From Thermodesulfobacterium sp. TA1 (GTDB taxonomy: Bacteria > Desulfobacterota > Thermodesulfobacteria > Thermodesulfobacteriales > Thermodesulfobacteriaceae), in NCBI RefSeq assembly GCF_008630935.1, contig NZ_CP043908.1, positions 496,001 to 560,000 of the forward strand: a stretch of DNA of 64,000 nt. The letters run 5' to 3'. Positions 54,777-62,634 of this stretch are shown piece by piece. The stretch's first letter is position 1. Each line of letters starts with the position of its first letter. The notes beneath the pieces were generated by a model that saw only the letters and a list, made by a program, of their open reading frames with translations, searched no databases and was not told the DNA's origin. The translations under genes and the position numbers were made by a program.

Positions 54777-55847
54777 ATGGGAAAGTTTGAGGGGATTAAA
54801 CTTGAGCTAGGAGATAGGGCTGGTTTAGAGAATATTCCGCCAAATAAAAGAAAAGAATTTTGCAATGAGATGGATACTTTATATAAAATCGAGAGAAACT
54901 TAATAGATAATATAATCAAGCAAGAAGTGGATCAAAACATTTTGAATGATTCAATAGAAAATTTTTTAAAATTAAAAGAATCTCAGATTGATCAAGACCT
55001 TAACCTCATATTTGATCAGATGCAGAAGGAAAATAAAGAATTAAAAGTAGATGAGATATTAAAGAGACTGAAAGATCATTACGCTCCAGAATTAGTTAAT
55101 GATATTTTGAGTGATTTGAATAAATATACAGAGGAAGACTCCAAGTGGCAAAAAGATATAAGTTACTATGAAACACTATATGGAGACAGGAATTTAGTCG
55201 AACTTTGTAGAGCAAATCCGATTAGGTGGCTTATTCTTTTCATTCTTGGTGCAATTGCAGAAGTAGTAATTCTTCTTATACAAGCTATATTAGGTGGGGA
55301 AGGTTTTAATCCTTTTGTTTTAATTTACGGTGGCTTATTAGCGGTTGGTAGCGGATTGCTTGGGTATGGAGCTGCTCATCTTGAAAGAATTGCGAATGAA
55401 AGAAGAGCTGGGGTTTATAAACCTAAGTCAAAAACTGAATTGTATTTTTCTATATATGCTCCCATACTCATTGGAATTATTCTTATCTTGTTTGTTGCTG
55501 CAGTTAGAGGTTTAGGGGACGAATTTGATGTAAGAATATTTCTTTTTACTGTTTTGTTAGGTTTAGTTGTTAGTTTTTTTGAGTATAAACATATTATGGT
55601 TAAAAAAGGACAAGAAGATGCTTTTGTTTATCTTAAAAAGAAGCAATTAGTATTGGCAACCCAAAAACATAAAAAATTTAAAGAAAATAATTTTAGCTTA
55701 TATAAAGAAATTGAAAATAGAATAAGAACATCGTTTAGTTCAAAGTTTGAAAGAGAGGACAGATTAAAGATTTATAAAGACAAAATTAATCAAAAAATAG
55801 AGGAAATAAATCAAAAGATTCAAGCTCATAGTCAGAAGGGGGTGTGA
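54777..55847 (+). CDS. Four-helix membrane protein with cytoplasmic helical domain
   Basis: I do not recognise this 356-residue protein. Residues 1-148 are soluble, acidic and helical, with coiled-coil character (LKESQIDQDLNLIFDQMQKE). Four membrane helices follow at about 151-171, 178-200, 226-245 and 253-268, then a charged coiled-coil tail (KIYKDKINQKIEEINQKI). There is no signal peptide, so the soluble parts probably face the cytoplasm. It lies 21 bases after the caspase-like gene with AAAGGAGG before the ATG, and one base before the lipoprotein gene. Confidence 0.65.
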   Translation: MGKFEGIKLELGDRAGLENIPPNKRKEFCNEMDTLYKIERNLIDNIIKQEVDQNILNDSIENFLKLKESQIDQDLNLIFDQMQKENKELKVDEILKRLKDHYAPELVNDILSDLNKYTEEDSKWQKDISYYETLYGDRNLVELCRANPIRWLILFILGAIAEVVILLIQAILGGEGFNPFVLIYGGLLAVGSGLLGYGAAHLERIANERRAGVYKPKSKTELYFSIYAPILIGIILILFVAAVRGLGDEFDVRIFLFTVLLGLVVSFFEYKHIMVKKGQEDAFVYLKKKQLVLATQKHKKFKENNFSLYKEIENRIRTSFSSKFEREDRLKIYKDKINQKIEEINQKIQAHSQKGV

Positions 55848-55848
55848 T

Positions 55849-56769
55849 ATGTTGAATATAAAATCAAAAATCTTTTGCCTATTGATTTCCCTTTTTCTTA
55901 TAATTTCTTGTACTTCTGATAAAGGTGCTAAGGGGAGAAGTGTTTTTTTAGCTGGTGGTAATGCCTGGGATTTATTTTCTAAGTATGTAGACTACTTAAA
56001 AGAACAAAATGTTAAGTATAGCCTTAGAAATATGAAAGTTCATTTCTTTGATGGAAAACAGGCGAAAGTCATTACCTATAATTGGCAAGATATGTTAAGA
56101 GGTGAATCTGACCTAAAGACCTGGGAGAAGAAACTAAAAAAATATGAGGCAGTGTATAACGAAACAGAACTAAATAAAGCAAAGAACATCAAAATGGATA
56201 TTTTTTCCTTAGCTGAACAAGCAACCGTAATCATCATAGATGGGAAACCAATTATCGTTGCCTCAGCCCAACCTAAAAAAGATGAAATATCAGAACCCAA
56301 ACCGACCTCTGAAGCAAGTAAGTCTGTAGCAAGTAAGAATGAATGCAGTCCAGACGCAAAGAGGTACATTGATTTAGGCGTTCAGTTTGCAAATAACAAG
56401 AAATTTGAAGATGCTATCAAGGAATTTAAAGAGGCTATAGCTATCTCACCAAAATGCACTCTGGCATATGCTAACTTAATTTCGGCATACATTCAATCCA
56501 AGAACTATAATTTAGCAGTAGATACCTATAAAGAAGGATTAGAAAAAGCAGGAGACGATGGGTTCCTTCATTACGTAGGAGCTATCGCTCACATTAATCG
56601 CAAAGAGTATGACTATGCCCTTATTTCAATCGAGAAAGCAATTAAATTTGGATTCACGGATCCAAATTTTTATAAAAGAGCTGATTTACAGCCTCTTCTT
56701 GTGCATAAAAAAGAACAATTTTGTTCTATTTTAAATCAAAACAAGGTAATAATTAAACCTTGCCTATGA
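55849..56769 (+). CDS. TPR-repeat lipoprotein
   Basis: This 306-residue lipoprotein has a signal peptide with lipobox LIISC (Cys21). A middle region of unknown fold (NAWDLFSKYVDYLKEQNVKY) comes next, then a low-complexity linker (EPKPTSEASKSVASK). At the C-terminus are two to three tetratricopeptide repeats: YIDLGVQFANNKKFEDAIKE, YANLISAYIQSKNYNLAVD and FLHYVGAIAHINRKEYDYAL. TPRs usually bind other proteins, so it could be the adaptor of the caspase module at the membrane. It is the last gene of the operon. Confidence 0.75.
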   Translation: MLNIKSKIFCLLISLFLIISCTSDKGAKGRSVFLAGGNAWDLFSKYVDYLKEQNVKYSLRNMKVHFFDGKQAKVITYNWQDMLRGESDLKTWEKKLKKYEAVYNETELNKAKNIKMDIFSLAEQATVIIIDGKPIIVASAQPKKDEISEPKPTSEASKSVASKNECSPDAKRYIDLGVQFANNKKFEDAIKEFKEAIAISPKCTLAYANLISAYIQSKNYNLAVDTYKEGLEKAGDDGFLHYVGAIAHINRKEYDYALISIEKAIKFGFTDPNFYKRADLQPLLVHKKEQFCSILNQNKVIIKPCL

Positions 56770-57098
56770 CCTAATAATTTAAGAGGAGTGCCCAAAATAT
56801 TCCATAAAAACCTTTACAATGCAACATAAAGAAGGCGGTTTGGGAACAGGAGGAGATTTAAAAGTGCAAGATGAAAACACTCCAACGACTAAAAAACATT
56901 GATAGCCAACAAAAAAGAATTTAAAACACGGCAAAAAAGTAATTGAAAATTCTTATGATAGGATTAGTTTAGTATAAGATGGAGTTATTTGAAGTTTATA
57001 AGGCACCAGTAAACCTGTAAATTTAAGAAAGTAAAAAAATATGGCTTGCGCTAAAAAAGTATTAAAACGATAAAATAAATATCAAAAGGAGGGCCTTA
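56770..57098. other. 329-base gap after the caspase operon, with a gene-like fragment
   Basis: A frame at 56819-56902 reads MQHKEGGLGTGGDLKVQDEN and ends in TGA after 27 residues. Its Gly-rich pattern looks like part of a longer protein, and the bases before it can be read as related sequence in another frame, so it may be a remnant. The rest is AT-rich with no recognised gene. A ribosome site (AAAAGGAGGG) for the next gene lies at the right edge. Confidence 0.4.
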
Positions 57099-57620
57099 AT
57101 GACTAAAAAAATCTCACCAGCACTTTTCGGGATTGTTATTCTCTGTTTTTTTCTTCCATGGTTTAGTGTCTCCTGTCAAGGACAAAAGATTATAACTGTT
57201 ACCGGGATTCAGTTGGTTACAGGAACGACTATCGAGGAACCTAAGATGCCTCTGGAGTTGGGCGTAAACCAGAAAAATGAGAAAAGAAAGATAGAAGGCG
57301 AGCCCATTGCAATCCTCATTTTATTGGCTGCTATTGCTGGTTTAGGATTGAATTTCTTACTAAAGGGAAAAAGGAGGGCTGTAGGTAGCGTTGCAGTAGG
57401 AGGTGCTGGGATAAGTTTGCTTCTTATACTTAAATTAAAGCTTGATAAAAATATTATGAAAGAAACAGGAGGAATGTTACAATTAAATAGCGAGATTGGA
57501 TTTTTTCTAACAGCTCTCCTCTTTATTTTCGCCATAGGAGTAAATATCTATTCCCTGATTCAGGAGAGAGAAATGTCTTTGATTATGGGGAAAGATAAAC
57601 CGGACCAACCGGACCAATAA
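57099..57620 (+). CDS. Small membrane protein of unknown function
   Basis: This 173-residue protein has a first hydrophobic segment ending in a conserved-looking motif (LCFFLPWFSVSCQGQKI), an exposed loop and three further hydrophobic segments (AILILLAAIAGLGLNFLL, VAVGGAGISLLLILKL, FFLTALLFIFAIGVNIYSL). The tail is hydrophilic and ends PDQPDQ. The FLPWFSVSC start recalls a group of short uncharacterised membrane proteins. It has a strong ribosome site and stands alone between two remnant regions. Confidence 0.65.
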   Translation: MTKKISPALFGIVILCFFLPWFSVSCQGQKIITVTGIQLVTGTTIEEPKMPLELGVNQKNEKRKIEGEPIAILILLAAIAGLGLNFLLKGKRRAVGSVAVGGAGISLLLILKLKLDKNIMKETGGMLQLNSEIGFFLTALLFIFAIGVNIYSLIQEREMSLIMGKDKPDQPDQ

Positions 57621-57882
57621 TCAGTACTCAAAGTGTGACTTTTAAAACGATATAGACCATGAACTCTGGCAAAGAATGAAAATTTTATCATGCCTTTATT
57701 ACTTGTCTATACCATAGCAGAAGTTGTATAAAAGACTAAGATCGCTGTTGAGGCAGAAGGAGCAGTATTAAGTGTTGTAATTGTCATTAAAAAAGAACTG
57801 TTATTTGAGGATAAAATGGAGAAAAACTTTCGCATTGATCCATTTACTCTGATTATACTTCCGAGTATGGTTTTTTCGAAAG
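57621..57882. other. Gap holding a decayed frame cut by an IS256-like element
   Basis: A plus-strand frame from about 57690 reads MPLLLVYTIAEVV, hits a stop, and continues in phase as KTKIAVEAEGAVLSVVIVIK to the border of copy B at 57883. It may be a gene fragment interrupted by the insertion. No function can be assigned, and a chance frame is possible. Confidence 0.35.
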
Positions 57883-58968
57883 GTAGTGTCTCATTAATTG
57901 TGTAAAGCATTGAGGGAAAGGGAAGGGTATGGTAGCTTCCCCAATGCATAATAACCAAAACTACCAGAAAGGAGGGGAAGCTACCGTGAAAAAAAACTAA
58001 AACTTTAACAAAACAACCTATAGAAGGGATTCTAAACTTTTTTCAGCAAGAAGTCAACAATCTTATTAAAAACCTTTTAGAAAACCTTATGCTTGAAGAA
58101 AGAAGGATTTATTTAGAAGAGCAAGAAGACTATGCAAACGGTTTTTATACCAGAGATTTACTTTTCGTGCCTTCCTACTTCCTGAAAGAAGGAGGGCTGA
58201 AAAGCATTTCCCGATTAATAAAGGTGACTGAAGATGAAGTTAAAAAACTTATTTATCTATTCGTCGAAATGAGGTAGCAAAGGAGCCAGTATATTTAGTT
58301 TTAGGGATAAAGCCTGATGGGAGAAGAGAGATACTTGGATTTTGGATATTTGGGTATGCCAGGGAGAGTGCCAGGAATTGGGAAAACCTTTAAGAGAGTT
58401 AAATCGGCGTGGGGTAAAGAAAGTTCAACTTTTTATTACGGATGATTTGCCTGGGATAGAAAATGCCATAAAGATGGTTTATCCAGCTTCGGAATGGCAA
58501 CTTTGTGTATTACATACTGTAAGGAATTCTTTAAATAAGGTGCGGGCAAAAGATAGAGGTTTATTTGCAGAAGATTTAAAAAGGATATATAGAGCAGAAA
58601 CAGAAGAAAGAGCTAAGGAGGGGATATTAAGATTAAGGGAAAGATGGGGTAAGATATATCCTAAGGTAGTGAAGAAATGGGAGGATAAAGCGTATGCATT
58701 ATTAACCTTTTTGAGGTATCCGAGAGAGATAAGGCAGTTTATTTATACAACTAATCAGGTTGAGAGGTTAGCGAAAGAGATAAAAAGGAGGATAAAGGTA
58801 ATAGAAGTATTTCCGGATGAAGGCTCTGTTGAGAGGTTGTTATATTTAATCTTGAAAGAACTGAGTGAGAGGTTAAACTCAAGGAAGTTAAGAGGGTTTA
58901 ATGAAATTGAATTGGGGAACTACCATGCCTTTCCCGGAAAAATTTTTATACAATAAAAGAGACACTAT
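57883..58968 (+). mobile_element. IS256-like element, copy B (internally deleted)
   Basis: Left end GTAGTGTCTCATTAATTGTG and right end complementary to ATAGTGTCTCTTTTATTGTA flank a second copy close to copy A. The start-site hairpin is at 57931-57942 with 57974-57985. Relative to A it lacks 54 bases after the YTRDLL codons, has two fewer A in the run after GTG, and lacks A's TTTG duplication. The terminal repeats remain recognisable, so it could be moved by a transposase supplied in trans. Confidence 0.85.
57986..58956 (+). pseudogene. Broken IS256/mutator-type transposase, copy B
   Basis: The start at GTG 57986 is frameshifted at once by a shortened A run. Fragments in phase are 58089-58277 (LEERRIYLEEQEDYANGFYT to VEMR) and 58342-58956, which carries VQLFITDDLPGIENAIK with the second catalytic Asp and TTNQVERLAKEIKRR with the Glu. 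The first catalytic Asp is lost in the same central deletion as in copy A. The long C-terminal half is intact over 200 codons. Confidence 0.85.
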
Positions 58969-58991
58969 GGTTTGCCTATTATTTTTGCTTT

Positions 58992-59184
58992 TCAAGATAG
59001 ATACTTGTTAAATTCCTGATGAGACAAGTTTAATGTCTCTTCTAAGGAATGAAAAAGTAGGTTTAGCTTTTGTTGTTTCACGGTAGCTTCCCTTCCTTTT
59101 TTAGTAATCTTTACTTGTTCTCTTGAGGAAGCTACCAATCCTCCTATCATTTTTCAAGGCTTTACACAATTAATGAGACACTAC
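58992..59184 (-). mobile_element. IS256-like end fragment D (reverse orientation)
   Basis: The terminal repeat at about 59160-59184 and the start-site hairpin (59127-59136 with 59082-59091) match copies A-C, but the loop and the 29-codon coding stub (VKQQKLNLLFHSLEETLNLS) differ. It is therefore the end of a related yet distinct element. It abuts the IS110 right end at 59186. Confidence 0.65.
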
Positions 59185-59185
59185 C

Positions 59186-59475
59186 GAAAATAGGAATTAA
59201 ACATGAGAGACCTCCAGAACAGTAAACTTAGAAAAAGTAGGATTAAAGAAAGTTCTTTTTATACAAATTGCATAGATACCCCTTATAAGTTTGTTTGCAA
59301 CTGCTATCATAGCTTTCTTATAACTGATAAAGTTTTTCTTCTTATGTATAAAATAAGCCCTAAAGTAAAAATTCCATTTTACTACACCTACTGCTATTTG
59401 GGAAAGGACATTTCTGAGAAAAATCGACCCTTGCTTAGATATGCTCATTTTGAGCTCATACTTAGCAGGTTAAAG
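59186..59475 (-). mobile_element. Right-end remnant of an IS110-family element
   Basis: The last 83 codons of an IS110 transposase (MSISKQGSIFLRNVLSQIAV to VLEVSHV, stop at 59197) and its right end survive, closely matching the complete copy at 14416-15627. Upstream the homology stops near 59475. The identity at the right end helps to set the boundary of the intact copy. Confidence 0.85.
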
Positions 59476-59492
59476 TTAAAATTCATCTTATC

Positions 59493-59600
59493 ATGGTAAA
59501 AAATATTGAAATTACAGAGTCTAAAAGTATAATATTTGGAAAGGATTTAGAAAAATTTAAAAAGCATTTAAATGAAGTAATTAACTTTATTAAAAGATAA
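59493..59600 (+). other. Short open frame of 35 codons, unassigned
   Basis: From ATG 59493 the frame reads MVKNIEITESKSIIFGKDLE and ends KKHLNEVINFIKR. It has no ribosome site. It may be a gene remnant between the IS scars and the restriction operon. The rest of 59476-59694 shows nothing recognisable. Confidence 0.3.
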
Positions 59601-59694
59601 AGCTTCTGGAAGCCACCAAACCCTGTGTATTTGATTTCTTCCATTATGTCTTTACCTCTAAGGTTATTTTATAACAAATAATTGTTAATTTTAC

Positions 59695-60432
59695 TTAGCA
59701 TTCAAATAGGAGATTACATCCTTGACAATTTGGTTTTCCTTTAGGAGGTTTATCTGAAGAAAGTATTTCAAAAAGATTTTTACACAAGTCTTCTACCCAT
59801 TCAGGTCCCCTAAGTTTAACTGGGACGATGGTTGGTTTAAAGCCAAAAAGGAATTGGTCTTTAGTTCGGTGTAAAATAATTTCATCTTGAAGGTCTTTGT
59901 GTTCTGGGACAAAGTATAATAAAGCTAAGCCTGTTATCGGTTTTCTAAATTTTTTCTGAGCTAAGTAGGCATAAGCATTAAGTTGAGCCTCGTATAAAGG
60001 TAGTAATTTTTTCTGATTTTCGGTGAGAGAAGCTAATTTGTAGTCAATGATAAACCAAGAGCCATCTGGAAATTCAAGGACTTCGTCTGCTTATCCTCTT
60101 AAAACGCAAGAATTGTTAAAAAGAAGAACTTCCCACCATCCAGTTTTAATTTGTTTTGAATTTTGAAAATCAAAATTAGGGTATATGGTATTTAATTGGT
60201 TTAAGATCCACGAGGGAAGTATTCTAAAATTTTGTATGTGCCATTTAACTACATTTTTAATATAAGAATCTGCTATACCCACAATTCCAGGCATTGGGGA
60301 ACTAAAGGGGTGCTTATCTTCAAGAGGAAATTTTTTAGTAAACCAAAAACACTGAGGACAAAAATCTTCAAGCAAAATCTGCCCAAGATTACTGGGGTTC
60401 AATTTAATTTGAGATGTTTTAATTTTAGCCAT
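59695..60432 (-). pseudogene. Cas4-like iron-sulfur PD-(D/E)XK nuclease with one in-frame UAA
   Basis: Read through a single TAA at codon 114 (60091-60093), the 245-codon frame encodes a RecB/Cas4-type nuclease. Cysteines stand near the N-terminus (DFCPQCFWF, C25 and C28) and the end (CQGCNLLFEC), as in iron-sulfur nucleases of this class. The PD-(D/E)XK core ADEVLEFPDGSWFIIDYK and the QxxxY helix YEAQLNAYAYLAQ lie just after the stop. Start and ribosome site (AGGAGG) are good and no frameshift is present, so it is a recent nonsense mutation or is read through. It follows McrB by 30 bases. Confidence 0.7.
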
Positions 60433-60462
60433 TTCGTTACCTCCTGCAATTTATTATTTTTA

Positions 60463-62622
60463 TTAAGCAAAGCTTGCAAATCCTGTTTCATAAAGTTGCC
60501 TAAGCATTAACAAGATTTTTTTAGCTGCGTTTTGATATTTAATTGCATCACGCTGTCCTGTTTGTTTTACTTGTTGGACAGGACTTTCAGATTGATTAGG
60601 TTCTTCTGATAGCTGTTGTTTCTGCTGTGTTGATTGATCTTGTTGGGTACTTTCTTGATAAACATTTTTTGAGGTTTTATCCTGAAATTTTTCAATGAAG
60701 AAGGCTAAATCATCAGTAATTGGTATTCTTTCAATCCCTGTTAATATTTTCCAGACTTTCTTTTTAAAGTCATCAAATTTTTCATTTTCATAATTTTCTA
60801 CAGGATTTTTTAAACACCAATTCAAAATTAGCCACAAAGGTCTTTCTAATTTTTGCCTTGGTCCGTGAAATTTAGGTAAAACTTTCATTAAAACTGCATA
60901 GTCTAAGGCGGTATTTTCATCCAATTTCCCTACAACATCTGGTGCATTTGTAGCATATTTTACAAATAAGGCTATTTCATTTAAGACTCTATAGCCAAAG
61001 TGTAAATCATAGGGTTGTAAATTATTGTTTAATTTAATAAGTTCAGTTAGTTTTCCGTTGTTTTTTAAGTTCTCTATAGCCTCTTCAACTTCTGTTTTAT
61101 CAGCTATAGCTCCGCAAAAATTTCCGTTATTTTTAAAATCTTGAAGTATTGTTTGACTAATTTCTTTGGCTGTTCGGTTTGATCCATCTTCGTCAATTTT
61201 AGAAAAAGCATATTTATCAAAATCAATCTCTCTAAACTCTAAAGTAAAGGCCCGGTCTAAAACTTTTGGACTAAACATGTAAGTTGTTTCGTCTATATTT
61301 ACAGTTCCTATGATGTAGAGGTTAGGCGGAAGTTTAATTTCCGAAGGAATTTCATTTTCCCTTAGGTCTTTAACGTTTTCAAGTGAGTGAAGTTTTATGC
61401 TTTCCTTTGTCCAACCATTTTCATCTCTTCCAGATTCTAATACACTTAAAAAATCCGAAAAGTAATATTCAACATGTGAAAGGTTCATTTCATCAAGAAT
61501 GATGAAGTATGGATTAGCATTTTCTTTATTTTTCTGGTAATCATTTTTTGCTCTCAAAATAAATTTAAGAAATGGTGTACTTTCATAGTTTTCTGTGATT
61601 GGATTGTAATATCCAAGCAAAGCTTTTCCATCTCTCCAATCGGGTCTAACAGAAAGAAAGATATGAGTACAAGTATCACATTCGGTATCAGGTTTAATTT
61701 CTGTTTCTTGACTGTTTTTTTTATGGCATTTATCACAGGGGCACAATAGTTCAGCAAAAAGTTGAGCCAATTTTGTCTTTCCTGTTCCCGAAAGTCCAGA
61801 GAGAATTACAAAACCTTTGGTCTTGAGGGCAGAGTAAAAAGCTGTAATTTGATCAGGATTGAAATAAAAGCCTTCAGATAGAAAGTAAGAAGCAAGATTA
61901 ATTTTTTTTAGATATTTCTCAATTTCTTGATTTAAAACATCTTCATTATATGTATTTTCGTATTTTTTATCTATCAACCAAAACAGAAATCCATCTACAT
62001 CATAAAAGTTTATTTCTTTCCTACCAATTAATTCGTTATAAGTGTTCAATAAATTATTATTATTCTGCATAATGTTTAAAATCTCTTGTTGAAGCTCTCC
62101 AATATGTTCATAATTTTCTACATAATTTTTTATTTGAAAGTTAAAAAGTTCCAATACTTTTAAACTTTTTAATTTATCTATCATTTCTTTATATTTTTTT
62201 TCATTTTGAATCCAATAGTGATGTGGATAAAAAACACAGAGTATTTCTGTAGTTACAGCCTTATATTTTTTATCTTTTAGTTTAAGTACAATTCCCTTAA
62301 TTTCACCATCTGAAAGTCTTCTATTTTCTTTTTCTGCTTTATTCACCCTTTCTACTATATTATTCAGCCATTGTACTAATTTGTTATTAAGTTCGTTATT
62401 AAGCTTTAAATATTGAGGAGTAGTATAAAGTCTCTTTTTATTAAAAATTTCTTTTATATTTCCTTTTATAAGTTGATTCATTTTAATTTTTTCTAAAATA
62501 TCTTTAAAAAATTTTAAATTGCTTTCTCTTTCCTCTAAATATTCTTTGTTTTCATTTAAAAAGCCAGCATAAATGTTTAACAAAGCCTCAAGTCTTGGCT
62601 TGTTAATGAGAAACTTATCCAT
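60463..62622 (-). CDS. McrB-like AAA+ GTPase/ATPase of a type IV restriction system
   Basis: This 719-residue protein has a helical N-terminal part (1-250) and a McrB-type AAA+ domain: Walker A GLSGTGKT (276-283), IILDEMNLSHVEYYFSDFL and the motif IIGTVNIDETTYMFSPKVL. Directly after Walker A is a cysteine-rich insert (C294, C296, C299, C315, C318) that looks like a metal site. The C-terminus has a Gln/Ser-rich linker. McrB proteins power cutting of modified DNA with a nuclease partner; here the upstream DUF2357 protein is the likely partner. The genes are 12 bases apart. Confidence 0.85.
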   Translation of the reverse strand: MDKFLINKPRLEALLNIYAGFLNENKEYLEERESNLKFFKDILEKIKMNQLIKGNIKEIFNKKRLYTTPQYLKLNNELNNKLVQWLNNIVERVNKAEKENRRLSDGEIKGIVLKLKDKKYKAVTTEILCVFYPHHYWIQNEKKYKEMIDKLKSLKVLELFNFQIKNYVENYEHIGELQQEILNIMQNNNNLLNTYNELIGRKEINFYDVDGFLFWLIDKKYENTYNEDVLNQEIEKYLKKINLASYFLSEGFYFNPDQITAFYSALKTKGFVILSGLSGTGKTKLAQLFAELLCPCDKCHKKNSQETEIKPDTECDTCTHIFLSVRPDWRDGKALLGYYNPITENYESTPFLKFILRAKNDYQKNKENANPYFIILDEMNLSHVEYYFSDFLSVLESGRDENGWTKESIKLHSLENVKDLRENEIPSEIKLPPNLYIIGTVNIDETTYMFSPKVLDRAFTLEFREIDFDKYAFSKIDEDGSNRTAKEISQTILQDFKNNGNFCGAIADKTEVEEAIENLKNNGKLTELIKLNNNLQPYDLHFGYRVLNEIALFVKYATNAPDVVGKLDENTALDYAVLMKVLPKFHGPRQKLERPLWLILNWCLKNPVENYENEKFDDFKKKVWKILTGIERIPITDDLAFFIEKFQDKTSKNVYQESTQQDQSTQQKQQLSEEPNQSESPVQQVKQTGQRDAIKYQNAAKKILLMLRQLYETGFASFA

Positions 62623-62634
62623 CTTATCACCCCC

